Assembly: GCF_032062135.1 (NCBI RefSeq)
Contig: NC_092866.1
Coordinates: forward strand, 29,435,412-29,499,411
Direction: 5' to 3'
Source: Pyxicephalus adspersus
Taxonomy: Eukaryota > Chordata > Amphibia > Anura > Pyxicephalidae
Length of the DNA: 64,000 nucleotides
Shown here: one piece after another, positions 22,970 to 34,930 of the stretch
How positions within the stretch are numbered: the stretch's first letter is position 1
Layout: the number at the start of each line of letters is the position of its first letter
Notes under the pieces: generated by a model
The model's input: only the letters and a program-made list of their open reading frames with translations
Told to the model about the DNA's origin: nothing
The model's database searches: none
Position numbers and translations under genes: made by a program

Positions 22970-25380
22970 TCAATAATATTATTATTATTATAATTATTAA
23001 ACATGATTTATATAGCACCAACATATTACGCAGCTCTTAACATTAAATAGGAGTTGCAAATGACAGACAAATACAGACAGTGACACAGGAGGACCCTGCC
23101 CCAAAGAGCTTACAATCTAGGAGGTGGGGGAAGTAACACACAATAAGAGGGGAGATATGTAGTGGTGGGAAGAAGTGACAGTTTCTAAAGACAGAAGAAG
23201 ATGGGTAGACAAGTTTGAAAAAATGTGTTTTGAGTGCAATTTTAAATGAGCAGAAAGTAAGAGCAAGCCGAATAGGACGAGGAAGACCATTCCAGAGAGT
23301 TGGGCAGCTCCAGAAAAGTCTTGGAGCCGTGCGTGTGATGGGGTTATGAGTGAGGGAATCAGTTGTAGGTCATCAGAGGAGTGAAGGGACCGGCTGGGGG
23401 AGTATTTTTTACCAGGTCTGAAAGGTAAGTGGGACAAAGATTGTGGAGGGATTTGCAGGCAAAGCACAGGAGCTTGAATTTGATTCTATGGTGAAATGGA
23501 AGCCAGTGAAGAGAACTGCAAAGAGATGCAGCAGAAGTGTGGTGGGAAGGATGGATGAGTCTGGCTGCAGCGTTAATAATAGATTGTAAAGGAGAGAGTT
23601 GGGTTAGTGGAATACTGGTGAGGAGGATGTTACAGAAGTCCAGGCGAGAGATGATAAGAGCGTGTACAAGGAGTTAGGTGGTCTCTGGGGACAGGTAGGG
23701 GTGGATTTTGGAGATGTTGCCTAGGTGAAAGTGACAGGACCTGGAAGTGTTCTGAATATGAGGGGTGAATGAGAGGGCATGAAGGGGTGATGCCAAGACA
23801 ACGTGCCTGAGGGGGGGGGATGAATAACAGTGTTGTTAACAGTTAGGAATATGTCAGGGAGATTTGGAATTTGAGGAGGGAAGATAAGTTCTGTTTTATC
23901 GAGGTTGAGTTTCAGGAATCGGTCAGACATCAAGGAGGAGATGGCTAACAGGCAGCATGAGACCTTATCCAGGACTGAAGGAGACAAGCCAGGGATGGAC
24001 AGATAGATTTGAGTGTCATCAGCATACAGATGGTACTCTAAGCCAAAGGAGGATATGAGACTACCGAGTGAGGAGGTGTACAGAGAAAACAGAACTGGTC
24101 CAAGGACTGACCCTTGGGGAAACCAAAAGGGAGAAGAGTGGGAGAGGAGGAATTACCATTGAAAGAAACTTGAAAAGACCAGTCAGACAGATAGGAAGCA
24201 AACCAAGAGAGAGCAGTGTCACTGATACCAATGGAGTGCAGGATTTATATTAAAACGGGGTGATCAACAGTTTCAAAAGCAGAGGAAAGATCAAGAAGAA
24301 GGAGAAGGGAAAAGTTGCTCGGAGACTTAGCTCTGATGAGGTCATTGGCCACTTTAGTAAGCGCTGTTTTAGTAGAATGGACAGCTTGAAAACCAGACTG
24401 GAAAGGGTCAAGGAGAGAGTTGGTGCTCAGGTAATCAGTGAGTCTTTTGTAGACAAGGAGCTCAAGAAGTTTGGAAACATATGAGAGAATGGAGATAGGA
24501 TGGTTTCTTCAGGATAGGGAGAATTATGGTATGTTTGAAAGCGGAGGTGTAGATACCAGTAGAAAGAGAGAGGTTGAATAGTTCAGTTAGGGGAGGGGCC
24601 AGGGTGGAGGACTGGGCACGGAGTAGATTAGAGCGAATAGGGTCTAGCGGACAGGTAGTAGATGGAGATGATGAAAGAAGAGAGGAGACTTCATCCACAG
24701 TAACAGGGCTGAGGGAGGCCAGTGATAATTTACAGGTGGAAGGGGTTGGATATGGTTGGACTGGCCTGGTGAGCAAAGACATCATGTCTGATTTTGTCAA
24801 TTTTATCTCTAAAGTAGCTGGCAATGTCTTGAGAAGGTTGTTGTGGGGGAGCAGGTGTGGGGTTTAGGGAGTCAATTGTTGAGAAGAGGCTGCGTGGGTT
24901 GGAAGCTTGAGAGCAAATAATGTTGTCTGGTGACAGTGAGGTCAGTGTTAAAGTTTTGTAGCTTGGCATTGTAGTCCATGAAGTCAGCTCTGAGGCCGGA
25001 TTTTCTCCACTTCCGCACAGCTGCACGAACAGTCTCTTGTAGCTGTTTGGTTTGATTGTTGTTTCAGAGACGAGGGTTAGCACAACGGGGGTAGCGGAAG
25101 GTGGCAGGAGCAACTTTATCCAGAGCCAGAGAAAGAGTGTGGTTGAACCGAGTGGCAGCTTTATCCAGAGATGTGATTTTAGAGAGGGTGGGGGTTAGGG
25201 ACGTAAGGCAGTTTAGGTTGTGGTCAAGGTTATGGATATCTCTTTGCCATTGACCAGGTCTGGGATGTGGCAAAGGGGGGCAAGCGTTTGATGGGTTGAA
25301 GGTGATAAGGTTGTGATCAGAAGCGGCAAATAGCGAGTTGTCAAGGAGGGTGAGGTTGCAGAATTTGGAAAATACCTAAA
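22970..25380 (-). pseudogene. L2-type LINE, linker to 3' tail
   Basis: Read on the minus strand: a linker region (25273-24730) with SYFRDKIDKIRHDVF; the RT start (24824-24462) with TTCPLDPIRSNLL, LTELFNLSLSTG and [11 protein letters not shown]; a later RT block (23987-23721) with [14 protein letters not shown]; and a C-terminal block (from 23467). These fit an L2/Maui ORF2. The 3' tail near 23040-22975 reads GCTGCGTAATATGTTGG then TATATAAAT and AAT repeats, as in the SINEs here. The endonuclease is missing. Confidence 0.85.
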
Positions 25381-26299
25381 GTGTGTCTGGGGATGTGTGT
25401 GGGGCCGTTAATGTTCTGTGTGAGTCCAAAAAAGGAGGTAATTATTTAAAAAGCTTCCTTATCCTGCACAGTAGCTAGTTTCTTAAAGCATTTCAAAACA
25501 GAATGATGTCCTAAACATTGTCCTTACATTTGAAGGAATCTCCAGACTTACTGACATTATTATTGAATGCAAAGCAGGGATTTTTGTGAAAGCAACCAAA
25601 AATCGGGCCTATGGCCTACACCCCCCCCCCCCCCCCCCCCCCCAACACCACTACCACCTATTTCAGGGTTAGGTGTACTGAAAGTTTCTGTCTAAAGGCC
25701 TCATAATATAAAAAATGTAAGAAAAGTTTGTATGTGTCTCCAATATAAATTTAGCATGTTGAAACAGGCTTACACTTTTTTTCTGAAAATGTCTCGACAT
25801 GCACACTGGCATATATACAAAACACCTGGAGCAAATTATAAAAAATCTTAGCACATACCTCCATCTATCTCCTTGCAATTTCTCTGAAACCTTTGAAATG
25901 GTTTGTAATTTGTAATTAGGAATAAAGCATAATAAATCCACGATATCCCCGTTTCCAAATCTTTACCACCATTATCTAACTTATACTGACACAATAGATA
26001 TTAAACCCTGAAGCCCTGCTAGAGCTAACCTGTACCAAACTAGCTAGTGATGTGGTCATGGCTGACAAAGATTACATCCAGATTCTCACCCTCCTGAAGA
26101 CTGTCATTCACCACAGACCCTTGTTCCTTCCAAATGGCTGGACAGGATCATCCTTATTCAAGGTGCCCAAGTCATCAGGATCCCAAAATATCAAAAATTT
26201 AATTATGTATTATACCATGGTTAACCATGATGTTATTATACCATTTTCACCAATGGACCAAACTCATTTGTAGCATGTTTACCGACCTTTGTTTGCACT
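25381..26299. other. No recognised gene; C run inside
   Basis: There is an uninterrupted run of 23 C at 25621-25643. Small ORFs on both strands, including 26052-26273, show no domain I recognise. Confidence 0.4.
25621..25643. repeat. Poly(C) tract
   Basis: Twenty-three consecutive C residues. The true length may be uncertain in the assembly. Confidence 0.9.
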
Positions 26300-27535
26300 T
26301 TTGTTTTCAATAATTTTTTCAATTTCAAAAAAAATTTTTATACAATATAAACATTGCAGAACACAAAAAGAAAAAAAAAACACAATTAAACTCAAATAAA
26401 TAATATATAATTTGTCTGTCTTTTCCCGGGTCATGTACCATCAGAGCATTACTTTATATGCGTTTTCCTTCTCAAGTTGAACATTCAGCCAATGCCTGCC
26501 AAATCTCGCACCAGTCTTCCGAGGATAAAGTGGATCCTATTTCTGCCTCCCATTTCTCCACATTAGGCAATTTTCTGGGGCCTCACTTTTACCAGTGATG
26601 GATACAAAAAGCATACCATCACCAATGTTTGTGGATTCTGTAGGCAACAGGATTCGAAAATCATTAAGGAAAGAGGGCTTCCAAAATTTGTGCTCAGTAG
26701 GATTAGTATATATCTAATCTTAATATTAATCTAATAATGTCTTATCTGCAACAAAAAGATAAGAAAAGGTCTTCATCCCAGTAAAGGTGAGGAAATCATA
26801 TACATAACACACAAGCTTATTGACCTACCAGCCAAAGGCTTAGGAATTTACAAATTCCGGTTCAAAAAAGGGACACTGTAGTACCCCTAACAATGGGGTG
26901 TGTGGGGTAACTAAACCAGCAGAAACATTTTCACATTCCCATAGTCCCAGTACATGAGACTAAGTAGGGTCTTCCATCAATGGCAGAGCTTTTTGCACTA
27001 CCAAATAATACTTACGGAGATTAGGAACTGACAAACCTCCAGACAGCATGGGAATGATATAGGACCCTTGCTGACACTCTAGTTCTTTAAGGGTGCCATA
27101 TGAAATTCAATATTTTCCACTGTTCCAATAAGGGGATCGATGCCGGGATCGAGATTGGAAGAGTACGAAAAAGATAGAGCAACTTGGGGAGATAATTCAT
27201 TTTGATGGCGTGTATTCTACCCACCCAAGAGATGTATAACAATGTCGACAGTTCTTTAAAAAAAAGAAGATAGTTCACCTGATACAGGGAAGCTAGTCAT
27301 GATGGAATATTAACCCCCAGGTAAAGGATGGTATCGTGCCATTGGAATGCAAAGTTTGGCTTCAGAGATGCAACTACTTGCTCTGGCAAAGAAACATTAG
27401 GTGCTTTCGATTTAGTGTCATTGACCATAGGGCTGATAACTCTGCAAATGCTGCCAATGTGGTGCATAAATTAGGAAAGGACATTACTGAAGATTTTAGA
27501 GATAAAAGCACATCATCCGCAAATAACATGTTCGG

Positions 27536-27725
27536 AGCGCTCAGAAGCCAATTTCACCTGGGTCTACCAATGCCATCAGGGATATTTTTGTCAATCACCC
27601 TTTACCAGACTCATTGGATGAGACTATCCGATTGGTCATTAGGATTGATAGCAGACTTTGTGAGAACTGCATGGAAAAACTTTCTGCACCTACTGAAACT
27701 TCCAGTACCACTCAATCCCTCATGA
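27536..27725 (+). pseudogene. Gypsy gag fragment, module 1
   Basis: It encodes SQFHLGLPMPSGIF then frames equivalent to the DETIQLAI..DRR block of modules 2 and 3. It lacks the zinc knuckle and diverges after about 27700. It is the most diverged of the three modules. Confidence 0.6.
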
Positions 27726-27952
27726 CATTTTCCGCTTCTATTCCTGATCCTATATACTCTAGTAAAACCCCTTGAATAGTTCCAATTAAAACCCCCCAAC
27801 CACTGCCCACTCCTGACAAACCCCGGTCTTGAGTCCCACAAAATTTAAAGTAGGCTTCCGGGTTTTAGACAAGGATGATCAGTGGTAATACTGAAAAACT
27901 GCGGGTGGAGGGTCCAGTGGCCCCTCCTCGGGAAGGGGGTAATGTTAGGAGT

Positions 27953-28280
27953 ACTCAGAAGCCAATTTCGCCTGGGTCTATCCAATGCCATTAAGGATAT
28001 TTTTGTCAACCACCCTTTACCAGACTCCTTGGATGAGACTATCCAGTTGGCCATTAAAATTGATCGCAGACTTTGTGAGTGCTGCATGGAAAATTTTCTG
28101 CACCTATTGCACCTTCTAGACCACTCACTACCTCTGAGTCAAACCCACCTCCCTCTACGGCCAAGGAGCCAATGCAGTTGGGCTCCTGCAGGTTGTCAGC
28201 CACAGAGAGGTAAGGAGAAGGTTTGTATTGCAGAGAACCTGGTCACTTTGTGCAATCCTGTCCTCAGAAGATTTTAGGAA
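27953..28280 (+). pseudogene. Gypsy gag fragment, module 2
   Basis: It encodes SQFRLGLSNAIKDIFVNHPL, then DSLDETIQLAIKIDRR and [13 protein letters not shown]. The equivalent of the zinc knuckle is damaged (an out-of-frame [14 protein letters not shown]). The end of the capsid and the start of the nucleocapsid region are represented. TGTTAGGAGTA at 27942 lies just before it and resembles an LTR start. Confidence 0.75.
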
Positions 28281-28459
28281 AACTTCAGTGCATAGATGGG
28301 CCTGTAGAAACCCACCAAGGCAAGTAGAAAAGCATATCCCTGGATAGTGCTGCTGGTAGTAATTAAGGGATATATCTATGGCCAGCTCTCTTGGAATTCC
28401 AGTTGTTAACCAACCTCAGTCATTAGATGTATTTGCTATAGATGATTCTCCTTTGCAAC

Positions 28460-28892
28460 GTTAGCACGTCCAGATGTGCTGGAGAGATTCTGAGTGTTTT
28501 TCTGTGGCTTGCCTGTTCCTGACTATCCACTTGAACTCAGCCTGGAATGACCTTTGCCTGTTCCTGACAATCCGCTTGAACTCAGCCTGGACCGACTCTG
28601 CTTGTGCCTTTTCATTTGTACCTCGTTTGGTGGACTGATCTCCTGTGTTTGACTTCGGCTTGTTTCTGGATTCCCTAGTAATTTCTGTACTGTGCATCTG
28701 TGGGCTCCTGGTCAGCAGTCGGCCTATCCCCAGACACTATCCCTTGTGCATAAAGTCCTAGGGGTAACTGAGTGCTAGGAGACACAACCAGTCTCCCGAG
28801 GCTGAGCGGGGGCTGCTATAGGTGAAGACTGCTGCGTTAGATTGGGGGACTGGTGTCTGGAAAATACAGGTACTTACCAGGGCCTTACATTA
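28460..28892 (+). mobile_element. LTR-like block after gag module 2
   Basis: It shares CTTGCCTGTTCCTGAC, CTCAGCCTGGA, CTGTGGGCTCCTGGTCAGC and GATTGGGGGACTGGTGTCTGG with the block at 12150-12518, and ends CAGGGCCTTACA. Its first half has a local duplication of TGCCTGTTCCTGAC..CCGCTTGAACTCAGCCTGGA. Confidence 0.55.
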
Positions 28893-29216
28893 TATGCAGC
28901 AGGGAAAACCAACATCCACAACTCCTGAGGTTTTGGTTAGGTGCTGCCCACTCAGAAATGTTATCATTTGTTCTGCTAGACATTCCTTCATCCCCTGTAG
29001 TTTTATGACTGCCATGGTTGCCGAAGCACAACCCTGTAATTGGTTGGGAATCTGGGCAGATTGTAAAATGGTGAAGGGTGCATGTGGCGAGAAGTGTTTG
29101 GGAAAATCATTGCCTCTATGTTTTGCTAGTGTCTATGAGAATTTCAAAGCAGATGTAATACCGTGTTTCCCCGTATACACTCTAGTAAAACCCCTTGAAT
29201 AGCTCCAACTAAAACC

Positions 29217-29668
29217 CTCAGAAACCAATTTTGCCTGGGTCTATCCAATGCCAAGGATATTTTTGTCAACCACCCTTTACCAGACTCCTTGGATGAGACT
29301 ATCCAGTTGGCCATTAGAATTGATCGAAGACTTCGTGAGAGCTGCATGGAAAATTTTCTGCACCTATTGCACCTTCTAGACCACTCACTACCTCTGAATC
29401 AAGCCCACCTCCCTCTAGGGCCAAGGAGCCAATGCAGTTGGGCTCCTGCAGGTTGTCAGCAACAGAGAGGTTGAGGAGAAGGTCTGAAGGGCTCTGTTTG
29501 TATTGCGGAGAACCTGGTCACTTCATGCAATCCTGTCCTCAGAATATGTCAGACAAATTTCAGTGCCTAGGTGGGCCTTTGGAAACCCACCGCGGCAAGC
29601 AGGTATTTCTTTCAAAATCTCAGGTATTAGGTGTATTTGCTATAAATGATTCTCCTTTGCAACGTTAG
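29217..29668 (+). pseudogene. Gypsy gag fragment, module 3, with CCHC zinc knuckle
   Basis: Frame 29289-29474 has [20 protein letters not shown]. Frame 29432-29668 has [20 protein letters not shown], an intact CCHC knuckle (C-x2-C-x4-H-x4-C with the final Cys in QSCPQ). Such knuckles bind RNA in gag nucleocapsids. The two frames overlap, showing a frameshift. The pattern resembles the Sushi/PEG10-like branch of Gypsy gag, which I infer from the knuckle context only. Confidence 0.8.
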
Positions 29669-32304
29669 CTGGGCTTATCTTTGCTGGAGAGATTCTGAGT
29701 ATTTTCTGTTGCTGACCTTTGCCTGTTCCTGACTATCTGCTTTAACTCAGCCTGGACCGACCTTTGCCTGTTCCTGACGATCCATTTGAACTCAGCCTGG
29801 ACCGACCTTTGCCTGTGACCCCAACTCTGCCTGTGCCTTTTCATTTGTACCTCTTTTGGTAGACTAATCTTCTCTGTTTGACTTCAGCTTGTTTCTGGAT
29901 TCCCTGGTAATTTCAGTACTGTGCAACTGTGGGCTCCTGGTCAGCTGCTGGCCTATCCCCAGAGACTATCCCTTGCGCATTAAGTCCTGGGGGCAACCGA
30001 GTGCTGGGACACCCTTGATATTTTGGTTGGCCCTAATGGCTGCTGCTAAAGGCTCCAATGCAAAATGGGTGATAAAGGACATCCCTGCCTGGTGCATCGG
30101 AGAATGGAGAAGGGTGGAGACTCGAAACCCACATATTTGACTAAGGCATATGGAGATGAGTAGAGCGCTGACACCCAGTTGATAAACTCTTCACCAAACC
30201 ACTTCCTTAAAGCAAAGAACAAATACTGCCATGACACCAAGTCAAATGTTTTCCTAATATCCAATGAAAGAAACATGAAACGTTTCTAGCGTAGTGCTAG
30301 AATTGTTGTGGTATAGCAATTGCACTACTCACATTATCTCCAGCCTGCCTCCATAGGACAAAACCCACCTGATCCTTATGTATCAAATTGCCTAAAAATG
30401 GTTGATATGGCTGGTATGAATTTTAGCCAAAATCTTGAAATCTACATTCAACAGAGAAATTGGTCTGTAACCCGCCCAGTGGGAGGGTCGGTCGCAGGCT
30501 TGGGTAGCATAACTAAAGATGCCCTTAAGGCTTCTGAAGGACAACCTAGAACCCTCTTGGAGACAAATGAAAAGAGTCACCAGGTGGGGTGTGATAATAT
30601 CCACCACTTTCTTATAGAACTGTGGAGAAAAGCCATCAGGACCTGAGCATTTTCCTGTTTTTACAGATTTGACCGCCAGTCGAATTTCGGATTCCATAAT
30701 ATCTTTTTGCAAGGGTTACAGATTGTCAGCCAGAATCTGTGGTAGACTAAAAGACTCAAAAAACTGATCAGCTAGATTTCACAAAAGGGAGATGGGGGAA
30801 TAATTCTGAGAGAGCCGTGACTGAAATTCTTGAAGTATCTCCATAGGATTACTAGTAAGATGATTCATAGGCGTACGTACAGAGATACGGGTAAACCTTG
30901 GGGCCAGACAGTGTAAGCGTTTAGCCAACATTGGTCCCGGTTTATTGCTGCATTGGTAAAATTTATGTCTGGACCACCTTGGCTGACACTCCACCGTCTG
31001 AGACAAACAGAGAATAGGTTCAGACTTAACTTTAGAAAGCGCCGCTTTCGCGGCGTGGATGGGATTGAGCTTATGTAATTGCACCGCTCTGTGGTAGTCT
31101 GTCTCCAACCGGGTCTGGAGTTGAGAACTCGCCTTCTTGCAGCCAGAAGCTATTTGTATCAAGTGACCCCTCAGCACCGAATTGTAAGCCTCCCACAACA
31201 CTACGGGAGAAGACACGGACCCCTTGTTCAATGTGAAAAACTGTCTAGATGTGTGTTCCAGTTTTTGAACCACATCTGTATGTGACAGTAAGGAGTCATT
31301 TATTGTCCACCCTTTAGTGGCTGAGTGGGCAACAAGGGACCTTGTGATCACCACTGGGTCATGGTCAGACCATGTTATCATAGGAAAATGGGCCCTGAGG
31401 AGCTGCAGGAGAAAGTAATGAGGTGGCTGGACCTAATTAATCAGAGAACAGGTGTCATGAGGGGCAAAATTTAACGTTTAGTCCTGTGCAAGAGGTTCTC
31501 TCCAAAGGTCCACACAGCCCATGTCCCTAAATAGCCTAAATAGCCAGAAAAATAAGATGTAAAAAACATAGGACCAATAGTAGGAAAATAATTGAGGGAT
31601 GGCAGAGGTCAGCAAGCATTCACGAAAAACGAAGACCTGAACAAGACCAGTGAACAATATGTCAGAGTGTATGAGCCTGGAGCCTATGCTTAGAAAACTT
31701 GAGAGCCCATTCTGGCCAGTATTTGGGAGCGCTGGAAAGCTGTAGGCCAGGTACGGGAAGCCAAGATGATGGCCTCCTTTGAGTCTCCATGAAGAGATCT
31801 TTGAGATGAAGTTCCTGATGTTTGTGAAGGCAAGGGTAGATCCAGAGCCGAAAAACACTTGTAAGCGTCCTCTCCAGTCTGAAGCTGGTTCATCCGGCCA
31901 GGCAGTTGAAACAATAGCTTAAAGGGGTAATCCCATCTATATTTGGTGCCATTTTAATTCAAAATGGCGAGAAAGGGCAGAAGAGCTCATCTCTTTATTA
32001 ATGTGTAGGATGCTAAATCCGTATAAATACTGTACTCCAATTTACTTGGTGCGGAAAAACTGTAACTTGGCTACAACATCCCTTTGGGAGCGCTCCTGCC
32101 TTCTGGAGACCAAGGTTCTCTGTATCCTATCCAATTCCAACCTTTGGAACTGGATAGGACATCAGGAGTTATTAGGCCTGTTACATACCCCTGCAGATCT
32201 ACAATACTTTCAGGTATGCCCCGGATCTGGAGATTGCATCTGCGGGCCCTATACTCATAGTCCTCCAGTTGGTCTTTGAGAGTAGCAATTTCTTTCTAAA
32301 CCTC

Positions 32305-32670
32305 CTAAAGATCACAGTCCAGACTCTCCGGGACTGTAGTTGCGTCATCCTTCCTAGATTCCAAGGAGGCAGTGCGGGAAGCGATTTGGCTCAGATCGCA
32401 TTTCATCTCATTTGTTATAGAAGTAGAGGCTGTGGGAAGTTCCTCATAAATCATATTACACATTTGTGCAAGGAGTGAAGGATTATTCTTGGGTGCCAAG
32501 CCACTGGGTTTATTCTGGCCAGAGTCCAGACTGTCTTCCGATTCCAACAGCAGAGGGGACGGCAATAAGCGCTGCGGAAGAGGAGCCAGCGCCATCTTGG
32601 ATAAGGATGCCACGCCACTAGAGGAGCCTGAAACAGCAGATTGACACCTGTCTTTTGACCGGGGAACCAT
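32305..32670 (-). pseudogene. L1 ORF1 N-terminal fragment
   Basis: A 121-residue open frame, Ser-rich at the start, followed by MKCDLSQIASRTASLESRKD, which is coiled-coil-like. The position at the 5' end of the second L1 supports ORF1. The conserved RRM block is degraded downstream. Confidence 0.6.
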
Positions 32671-32690
32671 CTAAAACTTCCCAGGAGAAA

Positions 32691-33210
32691 TCCCGATGTG
32701 GAAAGTGTTGGTAAGTAGCGGTTTAGCCATAAAAGAATGCTTTATTAGTGCAGGCAACCTGAAGATGAGCAGAGCCAGCTCACACTATGTCAATCCCACT
32801 GTGCTGCATGCATGCGCTCCCTGCACTTTTTGTTTTATACTTTGTCTAGACTCAAGTTATATACTCTTTTTAAAACCCAGGGAAATACCCACTCCAATGC
32901 ACATTAAAACTTTCATTGGTGTGATCATTTGTTGAACCTACTTTGCAAAATACTTTGCTCTGAGCTTGCATATAAACAGGTGATGAACAAGGATTGTCGT
33001 GACACTGGGCTATATAAATTACCTAATGAAGAAAGCTCATTATGGTAGGGATCAATTTCCTATTGACCTTTTGACATGATATATTTACTGAATTCATCTT
33101 TATTTGATAAGAGGTTAATTGATAAAATATATTATTATTACTACAACTCACACGTTGTGTCTAAACTTCTTACTCCTATGTATATATATATAGCCCTAGT
33201 ACCAATCCGA
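32691..33210. other. No recognised gene; AT-rich flank of the chimera
   Basis: It contains GGGCTATATAAATT near 33008, which could be a TATA box, and a TATATATATA run near 33180. I see no coding homology. Confidence 0.35.
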
Positions 33211-33345
33211 CCCAGTCATTTTTTGTTAAAAATTACACCACATGATGATGTTGAGGCCTACCTCCATTCATTTGAGAGAACTGTGGAGAGAGGGCTGGCA
33301 CAAATGGACTTACCAGACACATGCAGACCTCCAGAAAAGGTCGTT
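33211..33345 (+). pseudogene. Gypsy-type gag fragment
   Basis: The frame encodes PHDDVEAYLHSFERTVERGL, which resembles the conserved start of the capsid in many frog Gypsy gag proteins. It runs for about 40 residues, then the topoisomerase I similarity begins in another frame. It lies directly upstream of the chimera and on the same strand. Confidence 0.55.
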
Positions 33346-33352
33346 ACCCAGG

Positions 33353-33842
33353 GCAACGCAGAAGCATTTCTTTGCTGACTAGAGAGCGGAAAAGACTAAA
33401 GAAGAAAAGAAGACCATAAAGCCATTGGAAAAATGCAAGAAGTATTTCTTTGATAGAAATGAGGAGAGGAAAGTATTGCCTAAGGAGGAGAAAAAGAAAT
33501 TAAAGGAGGAGGCCAATAAGCTTCAGGAAGAGTACGGATATCACATACTGGACGGGCATCAGAAAAAAACAGGAAACTTCAAAATTGAACCACCGGGTCT
33601 TTTCTGTGGCCGAGGTAACCACCCCAAAATGAGAATAAAACAAGATGTCATTATAAACTGCAGCAAAGATTTAAAGATTCCGGAGCCCCCTCCTGGCCAC
33701 AAATGGAAGGAAGTACGCTTTGATAACACAGTCACCTGGCTGACTTCCTGGACAGAAAATATTCAGAGTTCAATCAAGTACATCATGCTGAACCCCAGTT
33801 CAAAACTTAAGGGGGAAAAGAATTGGCAGAAATACGAGAACA
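33353..33842 (+). pseudogene. DNA topoisomerase I (TOP1) core-domain retro-fragment
   Basis: Topoisomerase I relaxes supercoils by single-strand nicking. The frame encodes [17 protein letters not shown], then [52 protein letters not shown] and [18 protein letters not shown], ending QKYE. These match the TOP1 core N-terminal part in order and without introns. One stop codon lies near 33380, and a short deletion after GNHPKM removes the region around human Arg364. The catalytic lobe and the active-site Tyr are absent. It is a dead retro-copy fragment, although 33425-34513 stays open into the next segment. Confidence 0.85.
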
Positions 33843-34930
33843 TGGAATCTGATGGGTCTGAAAAAGAGAAAAAAACAGTTGCCAAGAAAACACCTGTCAA
33901 AAAGCCTACAGCCAAGGAAAGGGTAAAGGACGAGTCTAAAGATGAGGAAGACTCAGAAAAAAGAGAAGCAATGGAAACAAACTCCCCTGTTACTAAAGGA
34001 AAAACAGCTACTTCTGCCAAAAAAGGTGGATCTAAGGACAAGAAGGCGGAAGATGCTGGTGAGTCAAAGGCTGAAGAAGCAAAAGGTGAAGTAAAAGCTA
34101 AAGAGACAGAAGCTGCAGATGAGGATATGGAAGCTTCTGAGAAGACTGTGGACTCTTCTGAAGCCCCAGCTGAAAAGGTTGCCTCTTCTACAACCCCAGC
34201 TGTTTCTGAACCCCCATCACAAGAGTCCAAGAAATCAAAATCTTTGTCTGAAGAAACTGAAACTGCAAAACCTTCAGCTGAAGAAACTGCTCCTCTACCA
34301 ACTGAGGTTCAGAATGCAGAAAATATCACTGTGGAAGATGCTCATGTATTAACTGAGATTGAAGCAAAAGAAAGTGTTTCTGTATTGACTGACAAGGATA
34401 CTTCTGTGATGTTTGAGATTGAAGCTGATAATGTGTTCCTGTGTTGGCTGGGGAAACGTTTCCTCTTTTTTAAGTCCAAGCTAAAGGATGGAATCCTGTT
34501 TCAGTCGAGATAAAAGAACAGCCTGAAGGGCAGGAAGAAGAAGCTGAGCCAATGGTGGCTGAAGAAGGAGATGATGAATCTGAAGATGAAGAGAATGACG
34601 GGACAAAAGAGAAAGAGGAAGAAGTTGGCACTCTGCAACTGGGCTTGGCCAGTACAGTAGCAAGCATGATAGTGCCATTTCTCACTTCACACAGTCTACT
34701 GAAATCATAGAGAAGTCAGTGGCTCTACTTTCAGAACAGTTGGAAAAAGCTGCAAATGAATCCACTGAGAAAATTCAGAAGGAAATGGATGAAATGAAGG
34801 GGCTTCTTCTAGACATCAAGGAGAACATTGAAGATTCCAATGAAACCCATGAAAGTATCGCTGTTTCCAAAAAGGTGCAGGAAGAGTTTAGTAAATTAGG
34901 GGAAGTAAAGAGGGAAGAAACTGTCCCTGT
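33843..34930 (+). pseudogene. Unidentified acidic, Lys/Glu-rich and coiled-coil segment fused after TOP1
   Basis: The frame continues from TOP1 without a break: [17 protein letters not shown], then Lys/Glu/Ser-rich sequence to about 34500. After a stop near 34513 the reading shifts frame (EQPEGQEEEAEPM..) and resumes at 34719 with LLSEQLEKAANESTEKIQKE and MKGLLLDIKENIEDSNE, a coiled coil. This suggests a nuclear, charged host protein, but I do not recognise it. No introns are seen. TOP1 has no such sequence after the QKYE point, so a different parent gene is likely. Confidence 0.55.

Larger units (their letters stand above)
27534..30016 (+). mobile_element. Gypsy-derived insertion: three gag modules and two LTR-like blocks
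   Basis: The insertion interrupts the L1 RT between IKGV and the FADD box. It contains three partial gag modules (27536, 27953, 29217), each beginning at the same point (CTCAGAA.CCAATTT). The second and third are followed by LTR-like blocks (28460-28892 and 29665-30016). ACTCTAGTAAAACCCCTTGA also occurs twice (27758, 29177). No pol is present, so the block is non-autonomous or rearranged. Confidence 0.75.
26300..32690 (-). mobile_element. Second L1 LINE, split by a Gypsy-derived insertion
   Basis: On the minus strand: ORF1 N-terminus (32670-32305), ORF1 C-terminal debris (31914-31690), endonuclease end (31381, SDHDPVVITRSL), RT start (30712-30392, GPDGFSPQFYKK), RT middle (30276-30046, CTRQGCPLSPIL), then a foreign block at 27534-30016. 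It resumes at about 27530 with NMLFADDVLL and ends with WVGRIHAIKMNYLPKLLYLF (27278-27087). The RT catalytic FADD box lies directly beside the break. Confidence 0.85.

Noticed and set aside
33763..34230. 155-codon minus ORF
   Set aside because: It is the antisense shadow of the Lys/Glu-rich segment; Ser/Ala/Phe richness follows from the complementary codons.
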